From Nocardia sp. MH4 (GTDB taxonomy: Bacteria > Actinomycetota > Actinomycetes > Mycobacteriales > Mycobacteriaceae), in contig NZ_LPNR01000072.1 of assembly GCF_019266065.1 (NCBI RefSeq), forward strand, positions 1-41,965: a stretch of 41,965 bases of DNA. Direction: 5' to 3'. The notes beneath the pieces were generated by a model. That model worked only from the letters and a program-made list of their open reading frames with translations, was not told the DNA's origin and made no database searches. The position numbers were made by a program, and so were the translations under genes. Shown one piece after another: positions 16,866 to 26,537 of the stretch (the first letter of the stretch is position 1; each line of letters begins with the position of its first letter).

Positions 16866-17930
16866 TTACTTGTTGTCCTCGTTCGGGCGGAACGCCGTGG
16901 TCGCGTCGGCCGCCGGATCGGCGGTCTGCTCACCGCCGAACGGCTGACCCTGCTGCGGCGCGGCCGCGCCGGGCTGCTGCCCGCCACCGTAGGTCGGCGC
17001 GCCGAAGGGCTGACCCTGGCCGGGCTGCTGCCCGCCGAAGTGCTGGGTCGCGCTCTCGTCCGGACGCGGCTGCGCCTGCGGCGCGGCACCGTAGGGCGAC
17101 TGCTGCTGCGGCGCACCGTACTGCTGGCCGTACGGCGACTGCTGCGGCTGCCCGTAGGACGGCTGCTGGGCCTGCTGACCCGGCTGACCATAGGACGGCT
17201 GCGGCACCGACGGCTGGCTCTGCTGGCCGTACGGCGACTGGGTCGGGTACTGGCCGCCGGTCTGGCCCTGGCCGTAACCGGCCTGACCGTAGGGCTGCTG
17301 GCCGGTGCCCTGGCCGTAGCCCTGCTGGCCGTAGCCCTGCTGCTGGCCGTACTGGCCGTACTGACCCGGCTGCTGCTGCGGCTGGGCGGGCTTGGGCGCG
17401 GGCGGCTTGATGATGCCCAGTTCGAACAGCACGGCGACGATCGCGGCGGCCGCGGTGAGCAGCGCGAACACGATCACGATGTAGGCACCGAACTCCAGCT
17501 CGGCGCCCTCGGGCACCGAGAAGGTCAGCGCGAGCACGCCGAACAGGCCCGCGACCGCGGCCGCGGCCGCGGCGCCGAGCAGCTTCTGCTTGGGCAGCAG
17601 CGACACACCGGCCAGCAGACCGGCCAGCAGCACGATGGACAGCGTGGCCGAGCCGCCGAAGTAGGCGAAGAAGCTGTCGGTCTCGTCGCTGCTCACGGTG
17701 GTGCCGCCGATGGTCACCGGCTTGGCGCCGACGAACGGCAGGAAGCCGAGCAGGAAGGTCAGCACACCGAGGCCGGCGGTCGCGGCGGTCAGAATGAACG
17801 GCAGCCCTTTGCCTTCCGAACCGTCCGCGGTCGATGGCGCAGCCGCGGCGGCTCCGGTGCTCGGGCCCTGGCTGGGCGCGGCGGGTGTCGCGGGTGCGTT
17901 GTACCCGGAGCCCCCGGTCGGGTATGACAT
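16866..17930 (-). CDS. DUF5336 membrane protein with Gln/Tyr/Pro-rich tail (34-kDa antigen, Rv0954 type)
   Basis: The 354-aa protein has a short disordered N-terminus (MSYPTGGSGYN), four membrane helices between about 50 and 165, and a cytoplasmic or surface tail (about 175-354) of PYGQ, GYGQ and PSYGQ-like repeats. The gene order purH-purN-perM-this gene-sucD matches Rv0957-Rv0952, and the mycobacterial member is the Rv0954 antigen linked to the divisome. AAGGAG lies 8 nt before ATG 17930, so a longer frame upstream is not used. The tail is low-complexity and probably disordered. Confidence 0.88.
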   Translation of the reverse strand: MSYPTGGSGYNAPATPAAPSQGPSTGAAAAAPSTADGSEGKGLPFILTAATAGLGVLTFLLGFLPFVGAKPVTIGGTTVSSDETDSFFAYFGGSATLSIVLLAGLLAGVSLLPKQKLLGAAAAAAVAGLFGVLALTFSVPEGAELEFGAYIVIVFALLTAAAAIVAVLFELGIIKPPAPKPAQPQQQPGQYGQYGQQQGYGQQGYGQGTGQQPYGQAGYGQGQTGGQYPTQSPYGQQSQPSVPQPSYGQPGQQAQQPSYGQPQQSPYGQQYGAPQQQSPYGAAPQAQPRPDESATQHFGGQQPGQGQPFGAPTYGGGQQPGAAAPQQGQPFGGEQTADPAADATTAFRPNEDNK

Positions 17931-18071
17931 GTCGTCGTCTCCTTGTCGAGTCGTGCGCATCGGTCGCGTCGAACTGACTGGTGCTGATCCGGTTACTGAC
18001 GCTACTGCACGTCCCGTCCCCGGTCACCACCTACCGATCGGGCTGTGGACAACCACGGCCCTGTGGAGAAT

Positions 18072-18114
18072 CGACGAAGGCCGCCTCCGTCAAACCTGGA
18101 GGCGGCCTTCGTCG
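18072..18114 (-). terminator. Terminator after sucCD
   Basis: CGACGAAGGCCGCCTCC (18072-18088) pairs perfectly over 17 bp with GGAGGCGGCCTTCGTCG (18098-18114), with a 9-nt loop. It lies 14 nt past the sucD stop. Confidence 0.85.
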
Positions 18115-18127
18115 GTGTTGCGAGGGA

Positions 18128-19045
18128 TCAGGCGGAGGCGATCGACGCCTTCTCCAAGATCTCGCGCGCGAGGGCGGCGGTCGCGGACGGCGTCTTGCCG
18201 ACCTTGACGCCCGCGGCCTCGAGCGCTTCCTGCTTGGCCTGCGCGGTACCGCCGCCGCTGGAGACGATGGCGCCGGCGTGGCCCATGGTCTTGCCCTCGG
18301 GCGCGGTGAAGCCGGCGACGTAGCCGACGACCGGCTTGGTCACGTTGGCCTTGATGTAGGCCGCGGCGCGCTCTTCGGCGTCGCCACCGATCTCGCCGAT
18401 CATGACGATGATCTTGGTCTCGGGGTCCTTCTCGAACGCCTCGATGGCGTCGATGTGGGTGGTGCCGATGACCGGGTCGCCGCCGATGCCGATCGCGGTG
18501 GAGAAACCGAAATCACGCAGCTCGTACATCATCTGGTAGGTCAGGGTGCCCGACTTCGACACCAGGCCGATCGGGCCCTTGCCGGTGATGTTGTTCGGGG
18601 TGATGCCGACCAGCGCCTCGCCGGGGGTGATGATGCCGGGGCAGTTCGGGCCGATGATGCGGGTCTTCTCGCCCTTCTCCACGTTGTAGGCCCACGCGTA
18701 GGCGGAGTCCTGCACCGGGATGCCCTCGGTGATGACCACGAGCAGCGGGATCTCCGCGTCGATGGCCTCGATGATGGCGTCCTTGGAGAAGGCGGGCGGC
18801 ACGAACGCGATGGAGGTGTCGGCGCCGGTCTTCTCGATCGCCTCGGCGACGGAGGCGAACACGGGCAGCTCGATCTCGTTGCCGTCTTTGTCGGTGTGCT
18901 TGACGGTGGTGCCGGCCTTGCGCGCGTTCACGCCGCCGACGACATTGGTGCCCGCCTTCAGCATCAGCGCGGTGTGCTTGGTGCCCTCGCCGCCGGTGAT
19001 GCCCTGGACGATGACCTTGTTGTCCTTGTTCAGGAAGATGGACAT
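18128..19045 (-). CDS. sucD: Succinyl-CoA synthetase alpha subunit
   Basis: The 305-aa subunit binds CoA and carries the phosphohistidine of the TCA enzyme that interconverts succinyl-CoA and succinate with formation of ATP or GTP. Visible motifs are the CoA-binding [10 protein letters not shown] region, [11 protein letters not shown], and GHAGAIV with the active His256. [18 protein letters not shown] at 19045 is the family start; the long frame upstream is a shadow of sucC. It follows sucC after 11 nt. Confidence 0.97.
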   Translation of the reverse strand: MSIFLNKDNKVIVQGITGGEGTKHTALMLKAGTNVVGGVNARKAGTTVKHTDKDGNEIELPVFASVAEAIEKTGADTSIAFVPPAFSKDAIIEAIDAEIPLLVVITEGIPVQDSAYAWAYNVEKGEKTRIIGPNCPGIITPGEALVGITPNNITGKGPIGLVSKSGTLTYQMMYELRDFGFSTAIGIGGDPVIGTTHIDAIEAFEKDPETKIIVMIGEIGGDAEERAAAYIKANVTKPVVGYVAGFTAPEGKTMGHAGAIVSSGGGTAQAKQEALEAAGVKVGKTPSATAALAREILEKASIASA

Positions 19046-19056
19046 GTTCGTGTTCC

Positions 19057-20223
<1,167 letters not shown>

Positions 20224-20538
20224 GTACTCACCGTCTCGTCTGCGTTGCTATGACAACGTCTTTGTTGGCGGCCCGACGTCGGTAGCGGGTCGGGTCGGAC
20301 TCTAACCAGTCACATGGAGGGCCAAACGGCCACATTCATCCTAAGTGGCGCAGGTCACGACGTGTTACGGGAGGTCGGCAAAACCGCTGGCCAAGGCTAC
20401 TGGCGAGTAGTTTTTCGGGTTTTTCCGGCACCGTGGCAGGTCGGGACACGTAAAGCCGCGACCCCTCACGATCTACTACGTTATGTCGTCGACGAACCTC
20501 ACCCGAGACGCCGGAAAACAGTGAGATATCCCGCCGCG

Positions 20539-20567
20539 TTACGGTGACGAATCTCACACACTACGCT
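20539..20567 (+). promoter_or_regulatory. Possible promoter of the M23 peptidase gene
   Basis: TACGCT (20562-20567) fits a TANNNT -10 box, and TTACGG (20539-20544) lies 17 bp upstream as a poor -35 box. Confidence 0.3.
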
Positions 20568-20626
20568 AGGTTTTCGACCAGCGCTTGCCACTCTGCAATC
20601 GCTTCGTTACCGTCAATGCGGTCGAA

Positions 20627-20658
20627 GTCACAACCAGGTCACGACAACCAGGTCACGA
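20627..20658 (+). repeat. Tandem 14-bp repeat with GTCAC boxes upstream of the peptidase gene
   Basis: CAACCAGGTCACGA occurs twice back to back (20631-20644 and 20645-20658). With the preceding bases there are three GTCAC boxes in one direction, at 20627, 20638 and 20652. GTCAC direct repeats about 10-11 bp apart resemble binding sites of MtrA, which controls cell-wall hydrolase genes in actinobacteria. The link is inferred. Confidence 0.45.
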
Positions 20659-20743
20659 CTGGCAAGTCAGGACTGAGGAGGACGACAAGCTTGAGGCACG
20701 TCAGCACTCGCTTGGAACAGCCGTCGGCGATTCGGCGCAGCCG

Positions 20744-21787
20744 ATGAACCACCGCTCCACCTTCACAGTCGAAAATCGCACCAACTCCGGTCATCGTTAC
20801 CGGTACACCGACGAGTACACCTCGCATCCGCAGGGCCGTCGCGCGCCCGCCGCTGCGCCCGAAACCGCCTGGCCACAGCAGAACACCTGGCAGGACCAGA
20901 ACGCCTGGAACGCCGACAGCGCGTGGACGCCCGCCGAGGACGAGTGGACCGCGGACGAGTCCGACACCTATGACTCCGGCGCCTACGCCGCCTCGTGGGA
21001 ACCCACCCGCGCCGCCGAGACCGCGGAGCCCGCACCACGCCGCGCCGAACGTCGTGGTGGCGCGCACCGCGTGCCCGCTCCCCCCGCCGCGCTGAAGGGC
21101 CGCGCAGCGGTCATCGCCGTCGCCGCCGGTGCTGTCGTCGCCGCCGGGCAGGCCGCGATGGCCGATCCGGGCCAGCCCGCGCACGGCGTCGACTACGAGG
21201 CCGCGGGCCAGATCCACGAGATCGCCGCCCAGTCGATGAGCACCGCCGACATCGACGAGAACAGCACCGGCGCTTCGGTACTCGAAGCCTCCGCCATCGC
21301 CGACAAGAGCCACTTCGACGACATCCTCGCCAAGGGCCAGAAGTTCGCCGAAGACCTCGCCGCGCAGGAATCGGCCAAGCTGCGTCCGCTGTTCGCGAAG
21401 TTCACCTCGGGCAACTACACCTCCGGTTTCGGCGCCCGCTGGGGTGTGCAGCACCTCGGCATCGACGTCGCCGGTCCGATCGGCACCCCGATCTACTCGG
21501 TCGCCGACGGCACCGTCATCGAAGCGGGTCCGGCCTCCGGCTTCGGCATGTGGGTGCGCGTTCTGCACGACGACGGCACCGTCACCATCTACGGCCACAT
21601 CGACACCGCGACCGTCTCCCAGGGCCAGCGCGTCCTCGCCGGCGACCAGATCGCCACCATGGGCAATCGCGGCTTCTCCACCGGCCCGCACTGCCATTTC
21701 GAGGTGTGGCTCAACGGCACCGACAAGATCGACCCGGTTCCGTGGCTGGCCACCCGCGGCATCAGCCTGGGCGCCCAGCGCGACTGA
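20744..21787 (+). CDS. M23-family peptidoglycan endopeptidase
   Basis: The 347-aa protein has a disordered N-terminus rich in Ala, Pro, Glu and Trp, a hydrophobic signal-anchor (RAAVIAVAAGAVVAAGQA, about 118-135), a helical linker, and a C-terminal LytM/M23 zinc peptidase domain (about 225-340). The zinc ligands are in place: HLGID gives His237 and Asp241, and HCH gives His316 and His318. His285 in YGHID completes the site. ATG 20744 (MNHRSTFTVEN) is the best start; an upstream in-frame start at 20585 would lie inside the repeat leader. It probably cleaves peptidoglycan cross-bridges outside the membrane. The M. tuberculosis counterpart by position is Rv0950c. Confidence 0.92.
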   Translation: MNHRSTFTVENRTNSGHRYRYTDEYTSHPQGRRAPAAAPETAWPQQNTWQDQNAWNADSAWTPAEDEWTADESDTYDSGAYAASWEPTRAAETAEPAPRRAERRGGAHRVPAPPAALKGRAAVIAVAAGAVVAAGQAAMADPGQPAHGVDYEAAGQIHEIAAQSMSTADIDENSTGASVLEASAIADKSHFDDILAKGQKFAEDLAAQESAKLRPLFAKFTSGNYTSGFGARWGVQHLGIDVAGPIGTPIYSVADGTVIEAGPASGFGMWVRVLHDDGTVTIYGHIDTATVSQGQRVLAGDQIATMGNRGFSTGPHCHFEVWLNGTDKIDPVPWLATRGISLGAQRD

Positions 21788-21799
21788 GGTGAGGTGACC

Positions 21800-21823
21800 A
21801 GCGGCACCCTTCCCAGTGCCGCT
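21800..21823 (+). terminator. Hairpin after the M23 peptidase gene
   Basis: AGCGGCAC (21800-21807) and GTGCCGCT (21816-21823) form an 8-bp stem with an 8-nt loop, 12 nt past the stop. It covers the alternative GTG 21816, which weakens that codon as a start for the next gene. Confidence 0.6.
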
Positions 21824-21832
21824 GCACCCGAT

Positions 21833-21838
21833 TAGCGT
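21833..21838 (+). promoter_or_regulatory. Probable -10 box of the SRPBCC-epimerase gene
   Basis: TAGCGT ends 7 nt before ATG 21846, so the transcript should be leaderless. A TTCCCA sequence at 21810-21815 is a fair -35 box with 17-bp spacing. Confidence 0.5.
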
Positions 21839-21845
21839 GCCAGTC

Positions 21846-23225
21846 ATGGCTGGTACGACGAAGTACACGCAGTTCCTCGCCCTCCCACCGGAATCCGTGT
21901 GGAGTGTTCTGGGGGATCTCGAGCAGTGGCCGGAGTGGAATCCGGGCGTGCGGTCGGTGCGGATGCACGGGCCGGTCGCCGTCGGCGCCACCGGTGACTA
22001 CCTGCCCAACAGCCAGACCGCCGCGCGCGTACACGGGCGATTCGGCGGCCCGTTCACCGTCACCGCCGTGGTACCGAATCGCGAACTGAGCATCGAGCAG
22101 CCCGAGCCCGCCGGGATCATGCATCTCACCTGGCGGCTCACCCCGCGCGACGGCGGCACCGAGATCACCCAGGAACTGCGGTTCACCGGGCCGTCCGCCG
22201 CGGCGGCCCGCGCGGTGGTGCGGCCCTTCATCGAAACCGATGCGCGCGTGAACTTCTCGCGGCTGGCCCGGCTGGCCGGGCTCGTGCCCGCCGCCGACGC
22301 GCTCACCGTGGTCATCGCGGGTGGCACCGGGGCGCTCGGCACCCAGGTTGCCGCCGACCTCACCTGTCGCGGTCAGCGCGTCACCCTGCTGACCCGCAAG
22401 CGCAACCCGGCCCTGCCGTTCCGGCAGACCGAATGGGACGGCCGCTCGATCGGCGCCTGGGCGGCCGAACTGCGCGAGCCGGGCAAGCTCGCGGTGATCA
22501 ATCTGGCGGGCAAGCTGGTCGACTGCCGGCCCACCGAACGCAATATCGCCGAACTGCGCACCAGCCGAGTCGATTCCACCGCGGCCCTGGTCGCTGCCGC
22601 CGGCCTGCGAGAGACGCCTGTCGACTACTGGGTGCAGGCCAGCACCACCGCGATCTGGTCGGACGCGGGCGAAACCCGGTGCACCGAGACCACTCCCCTG
22701 CCCGTCGGCCTGCCGCAGATGACCGGCGTGGCCCAGCCGTGGGAGGAGGCGTTCGACCCTGCCCGCGCCGCGCACTGGACGATCCTGCGCACCTCCATCG
22801 TGCTCGACCCCGACGCCCCCGCTCTCAAACGCCTCACCCAGCTCACCAAAGCCGGGCTCGGTGGCCGCGTCGGCCCCGGTGACCAGTGGTTCAGCTGGAT
22901 CCATATCGAGGACTGGCTGGCCGTGGTCCGCGCCGGCCTCGGCCTCGATCCCGACCTCACCCTCCCCGACGGCATCCTCGTCGCCGCCACCGAATTCCCG
23001 GTCCGCAACGCCGAACTCATGGCGACGCTGCGCCGCCTGCTGCACCGCCCACCGTCACCCCCGACCCCAGCGGCGATCCTGAAGGTCGGCGCGGTCGTGC
23101 TGCGCACCGACCCGGCGCTGGGCCTCACCGGCCGCCACGCCACCTCGGAAGTCCTGCGCAAGGCAGGCTTCCAGTTCCGCTACCCCACCCTCGACGAGGC
23201 CCTGACCGACCTACTCCCGCACTGA
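21846..23225 (+). CDS. SRPBCC domain fused to a TIGR01777-type NAD(P)-dependent epimerase
   Basis: The 459-aa protein has two parts. Residues 1 to about 145 are an SRPBCC (START-like) ligand-binding fold (SVWSVLGDLEQWPEWNPGV, then a beta-rich region). Residues about 152-459 are an extended short-chain dehydrogenase/epimerase of the SulA/YfcH class, with the Rossmann motif IAGGTGALGTQ, the family INLAGKLVDCR segment, and a C-terminal DUF1731-like end. The substrate is unknown; a hydrophobic ligand held by the START domain is possible. I chose ATG 21846 over GTG 21816 because the latter sits in a hairpin and a -10 box lies between. Confidence 0.88.
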   Translation: MAGTTKYTQFLALPPESVWSVLGDLEQWPEWNPGVRSVRMHGPVAVGATGDYLPNSQTAARVHGRFGGPFTVTAVVPNRELSIEQPEPAGIMHLTWRLTPRDGGTEITQELRFTGPSAAAARAVVRPFIETDARVNFSRLARLAGLVPAADALTVVIAGGTGALGTQVAADLTCRGQRVTLLTRKRNPALPFRQTEWDGRSIGAWAAELREPGKLAVINLAGKLVDCRPTERNIAELRTSRVDSTAALVAAAGLRETPVDYWVQASTTAIWSDAGETRCTETTPLPVGLPQMTGVAQPWEEAFDPARAAHWTILRTSIVLDPDAPALKRLTQLTKAGLGGRVGPGDQWFSWIHIEDWLAVVRAGLGLDPDLTLPDGILVAATEFPVRNAELMATLRRLLHRPPSPPTPAAILKVGAVVLRTDPALGLTGRHATSEVLRKAGFQFRYPTLDEALTDLLPH

Positions 23226-23375
23226 GCCCCACCCACCCCCGACCCCTGGGGAGCGCACGCCGGCACACAAGAACCCGCCGACACGAGCGCACCAGCGCTC
23301 CAACAAACCCAGCCACCACGCCCGACCCCTAGGGAGGGCAGGCCGACACAGTCGGCCGTCGGCGGCCGTCCCGCC

Positions 23376-23426
23376 GGTCAGGCGCCGTGGCGCAAGCGAC
23401 GAAGGAGCAAGCCACGGCGCCTGACC
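23376..23426. terminator. Hairpin in repeat copy 1
   Basis: GGTCAGGCGCCGTGGC (23376-23391) and GCCACGGCGCCTGACC (23411-23426) form a perfect 16-bp stem with a 19-nt loop. It can serve as a terminator for either converging gene. Confidence 0.6.
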
Positions 23427-23536
23427 CGCGGCACACAAGAACCCGCCGACACGAGCGCGCCAGCGCTCCAACAAACCCAACCAACCACGCCCGACCCCTA
23501 GGGAGGGCAGGCCGACGAAGTCGGCCGTCGGCGGCC

Positions 23537-23603
23537 GTCCCGCCGGTCAGGCGCCGTGGCGCAAGCGACGAAGGAGCAAGCCACGGTGCCTGACCGGCGG
23601 GAC
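23537..23603. terminator. Longer hairpin in repeat copy 2
   Basis: Positions 23537-23560 pair with 23580-23603 over 24 bp with one G-T wobble, around the same 19-nt loop. It is extended by 8 bp compared with copy 1. It lies 46 bp beyond the uvrD stop on the minus strand and is the likely uvrD terminator. Confidence 0.65.
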
Positions 23604-23649
23604 CCAAGGGGCCGCCGACCTCGAGCGCGCCAGCGCTCCAAATACACAG

Positions 23650-26238
23650 CTAGAGCTTCACGATGGTCCGGCTGAACTGAGGGATCAGCCGGATCTTCCC
23701 GGCCGTGCCGAAGTCGATGGTGACCGTCGCCAGCGGGCCGACGCCGTCGGCGGCGACCACGCGGCCCAGGCCGTACTTGTCGTCGCTGACCCGATCACCC
23801 ACGGCGAGTACGAGATCGGTGTTGTTCCGCTTGACCGCGCCACCACCGGGGGCGGGCCTGCGCTGGCCGGTTCCGCCGCGCACACCCGGACGCTGATCCC
23901 AGCCGTCGCCCCTGGTCCAGTCGCGTTCGAAGCCGCCCTCCTCGCGCCTGCGGCCGCGCTGCACCGGCGAAACCACCGGCTCCAGCCGACGCCAGTCCAG
24001 CAGGTGCTGCGGGATCTCCTGCAGGAAGCGCGATTCCGGGTTCGACACCGGCTGGCCCCAGCCCGAGCGCACGACGGCGCGGGACAAGTACAGGCGCTGT
24101 CGTGCCCTGGTGATGCCGACGTAGGCGAGCCTGCGCTCCTCGGCCAGCTCGGTCGGGTCGCCCAGCGCGCGCATGTGCGGGAACTGGCCGTCCTCCCAGC
24201 CGGTCACGAAGACCACCGGGAACTCCAGGCCCTTCGCGGTGTGCAGCGTCATCATGGTGACCACGCCGGACCCCTCGTCGGGGATCTGGTCGGTGTCGGC
24301 CACCAGCGACACGCGCTCGAGGAACGCCGCCAGCGAGCCGGGTTCGGGTTCGCCGTCGCCCACCTCCGGCAACAGCCCTTCCTCGCGCGCAGCCTCGGCG
24401 TTGTTGAACGCCTCGGAACTGAATTCGCGGGCCACGCTGACCAGTTCGTTGAGGTTGTCCAGGCGCGCGCCGTCCTGCGGATCGTCGGAGGCTTCCAGTT
24501 CGGCCCGGTAGCCGGTGCGGTCGAGCACCGCGTCGACGACATTGCCCACGTCGGGATACTCGCTGTCGGCGCGCTTTCCGGCGGCGCGGATCTCGTCGAG
24601 CAGGTCGAGGAAGCCGGCGATGGCCCGCACCGCCCTGGTGTTCAGCAGCGCGACCTTGCCGTCGGCGGCGTCGCGCAGCGCGGCGGCGAAGCCGATGTCG
24701 CGCTGTTCGGCGTGCACCGCCACGCACGCCTCGGCGCGATCGCCGATGCCGCGGCGCGGGGTGTTGAGGATGCGGCGCAGGCTCACCGCGTCGTCGGGGT
24801 TCTCCAGGACGCGCAGGTAGGCCACGACATCGCGGACTTCCTTGCGCTCGTAGAACCGGACGCCGCCGACCACCTTGTACGGCAGGCCCATCCGGATGAA
24901 GATCTCCTCCAGCGCCCGCGAATTGTTGTTGGTGCGGTAGAAGACCGCGACGTCGCCGTAGTTCGCCTCGCCCGCGTCGACCAGCTTGTCGATCTCCTTG
25001 GCGACGAACGCCGCCTCGTCGTGCTCGTTGTCGGCGACGTAGCCGGTGATCAGCTCGCCCTCGCCGGAGTCGGTCCACAGCTTCTTCTCGCGCCTGCCCT
25101 CGTTACGCGAGATCACCGCGTTGGCGGCGGAGAGGATGTGCTGGGTGGAGCGGTAGTTCTGTTCCAGCAGAATGGTTTCCGCGTCCGGGAAATCGCGCTC
25201 GAATTCCTCGATGTTGCGGATCGTCGCGCCGCGGAAGGCGTAGATGGACTGGTCGGCGTCGCCCACCACGCACAACTCGCTCGGCTCGACGCCCGCTTCC
25301 TCGTCGGTCTGCGGGCTGTGGTGGCCGACGAGTTCGCGCACCAGCACGTATTGCGCGTGGTTGGTGTCCTGGTACTCGTCGACGAGGACGTGCCGGAAGC
25401 GGCGCCGGTAGTACTCGGCGACCTGCGGGTGGTTCTGCAGCAGCGCGACCGTCTCGCCGATCAGGTCGTCGAAGTCCATGGCGTTGGCCGCGCGCAGCCG
25501 CTTCTGGTACTCGGCATAGACCCGGGCGACCAGCGCGGGCAGCTCGGTGTCGTCGGCCTCGGCGTCGGCGGCGGCCTGCTCGGGGCCGATCAGTTCGTTC
25601 TTCAAGTTGGAAATTGCGGTCGCCAGCAACCGCGCCGAATACTTCTTCGTGTCGATGTCGAAATCGCGGCTGATCATCGTCAGCAAACGGCGTGAATCGT
25701 CGGCGTCGTAGATGGAGAAATTCGAATTCAGACCCGGCAGCAGGGCCGCCTGCATCCGCAGAATCCGCACACAGCTGGAATGGAACGTCGAGACCCACAT
25801 GCTGGCCGCGCGCGGGCCGACCAGCCCGGCGACCCGCTCGCGCATCTCGGCGGCGGCCTTGTTGGTGAAGGTGATCGCCAGGATCTGCCCGGTGTGCACG
25901 CCACGCGCGGCCAGCAGGTAGGCGATGCGCCGGGTGAGCACCGCGGTCTTGCCCGAGCCTGCGCCCGCGACGATCAGCAGCGGGGAGCCCGCGTGCACCA
26001 CGGCCGCGCGCTGCTGCGGATTCAGTCCGTCGAGCAGGCGTTCGGTCTCCTCGACCCGGCGCTGCTCGCGTTCCCTGCGGCGCTGTTCCTGCTCGGCGCT
26101 GTGCCGCGCCGCCGCCTCGGCCAGCCCGCCACCGGACGCGCCGGAACCACCACCTTCCCGGCGCGATAGCTCCGCGGGCGCGGAAGCGGGTTCACTGGGA
26201 TCGGCGGCTGAGGCGTGGGGAGCGACCGTGATATCCAT
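23650..26238 (-). CDS. uvrD1: ATP-dependent DNA helicase UvrD1/PcrA
   Basis: The 862-aa superfamily 1A 3'-5' helicase acts in nucleotide excision repair and the clearing of stalled complexes. A disordered, charged N-terminal extension (about 1-70) precedes LNPQQRAAVVHAGSPLL and the Walker A loop GAGSGKT (92-98). Later come ITFTNKAAAEMRERV, VDEYQDTNHAQY, GDADQSIYAFRGA, LEQNYRST, VTMMTLHTAKGLEFPVVFVTG and RRLAYVGITRA. The C-terminus (about 805-862, VGDRVSDDKYGLGRVV onward) is the Tudor-like domain that contacts RNA polymerase in PcrA/UvrD1. The extension makes it longer than the roughly 770-aa mycobacterial protein. It diverges from aroQ, as in M. tuberculosis Rv0948c/Rv0949. Confidence 0.96.
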   Translation of the reverse strand: MDITVAPHASAADPSEPASAPAELSRREGGGSGASGGGLAEAAARHSAEQEQRRREREQRRVEETERLLDGLNPQQRAAVVHAGSPLLIVAGAGSGKTAVLTRRIAYLLAARGVHTGQILAITFTNKAAAEMRERVAGLVGPRAASMWVSTFHSSCVRILRMQAALLPGLNSNFSIYDADDSRRLLTMISRDFDIDTKKYSARLLATAISNLKNELIGPEQAAADAEADDTELPALVARVYAEYQKRLRAANAMDFDDLIGETVALLQNHPQVAEYYRRRFRHVLVDEYQDTNHAQYVLVRELVGHHSPQTDEEAGVEPSELCVVGDADQSIYAFRGATIRNIEEFERDFPDAETILLEQNYRSTQHILSAANAVISRNEGRREKKLWTDSGEGELITGYVADNEHDEAAFVAKEIDKLVDAGEANYGDVAVFYRTNNNSRALEEIFIRMGLPYKVVGGVRFYERKEVRDVVAYLRVLENPDDAVSLRRILNTPRRGIGDRAEACVAVHAEQRDIGFAAALRDAADGKVALLNTRAVRAIAGFLDLLDEIRAAGKRADSEYPDVGNVVDAVLDRTGYRAELEASDDPQDGARLDNLNELVSVAREFSSEAFNNAEAAREEGLLPEVGDGEPEPGSLAAFLERVSLVADTDQIPDEGSGVVTMMTLHTAKGLEFPVVFVTGWEDGQFPHMRALGDPTELAEERRLAYVGITRARQRLYLSRAVVRSGWGQPVSNPESRFLQEIPQHLLDWRRLEPVVSPVQRGRRREEGGFERDWTRGDGWDQRPGVRGGTGQRRPAPGGGAVKRNNTDLVLAVGDRVSDDKYGLGRVVAADGVGPLATVTIDFGTAGKIRLIPQFSRTIVKL

Positions 26239-26537
26239 CGTCTGTCCACGCTACCGGCGGGCACCGACAGGCGGCGAACCGCAGGCTTCTCAGCAGATTC
26301 ACAAACACAACTGTTTTGCATGACTGGGGGCCCGTGGCACACTGGGCCTCATGGCCAGTGCTTCTCCGCATGCCCGGATCGGCAAACGATCCGATATCGT
26401 GGCGGTGAGTGTGGCTTTTTGCGCACTCCCGGGGGGATCACGTACCGCCCATCGGGAAAGTTTCAGGGTGAAGGAACAGATCGGGTAACAGGCCGCGCGG
26501 CCAGTCCGATCCAAGTTCTGACACGAGGAGATGAATG
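26239..26537. other. Divergent promoter region between uvrD1 and chorismate mutase
   Basis: No gene is supported in this 299-bp stretch. On the minus strand TAGCGT (26253-26248) is a -10 box ending 9 nt before the uvrD1 ATG, implying a nearly leaderless transcript. CGGATCG (26375-26381) and CGATCCG (26387-26393) form an inverted repeat with loop GCAAA, and GGCCGCGCGGCC (26491-26502) is a palindrome in the aroQ leader. GAGGAG (26525-26530) is the aroQ ribosome-binding site. Confidence 0.45.

Larger units (their letters stand above)
20224..20743. other. Divergent regulatory region between sucC and the M23 peptidase gene
   Basis: These 520 bp hold no convincing gene and are less GC-rich than the flanks. 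Visible elements are an inverted pair GTGAGAT (20521-20527)/ATCTCAC (20551-20557), a weak promoter at 20539-20567, a tandem 14-bp repeat with three GTCAC boxes (20627-20658), and a CTTGCCA (20584-20590)/TGGCAAG (20660-20666) inverted pair. The M23 mRNA would have a leader of roughly 170 nt. Confidence 0.5.
23262..23640. repeat. Tandem repeat of about 169 bp, about 2.2 copies
   Basis: Copy 1 runs from about 23262 to 23429 and copy 2 from about 23430 to 23597. A partial third copy ends with GCGCCAGCGCTCCA (23627-23640). Landmarks recur 168-169 bp apart: CACACAAGAACCCGCC at 23264 and 23432, CGACCCCTAGGG at 23323 and 23492, and GTCGGCCGTCGG at 23351 and 23520. Copies differ at only a few positions in the core. 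The period is not a multiple of 3, so the repeat is not coding. Confidence 0.85.
23226..23649. other. Noncoding region between converging genes, filled by a tandem repeat
   Basis: These 424 bp separate the epimerase and uvrD stops. Nearly all of it is the 169-bp repeat array and its hairpins. Open frames here encode repeated peptides in shifting frames and are not genes. Confidence 0.7.

Noticed and set aside
20575..20743. c-di-AMP (ydaO-type) riboswitch in the long leader of the M23 peptidase gene
   Set aside because: Such switches precede some actinobacterial cell-wall hydrolase genes, but the conserved purine-rich motifs of that class are not present; only short inverted pairs and GTCAC repeats are seen.
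21816..21845. GTG 21816 as the start of the SRPBCC-epimerase gene
   Set aside because: The codon lies in the right arm of the M23 terminator hairpin and upstream of a good -10 box. The SRPBCC fold begins after ATG 21846.
23211..23607. Minus-strand frames encoding a repeated peptide in the 169-bp array
   Set aside because: The repeat period is not a multiple of 3, so the peptide continues only by switching frame. There is no ribosome-binding site, and the strong hairpins indicate noncoding DNA.
24004..25695. Long plus-strand open frame opposite uvrD1
   Set aside because: It is a shadow of a helicase with all motifs in place, with no recognisable domain of its own.
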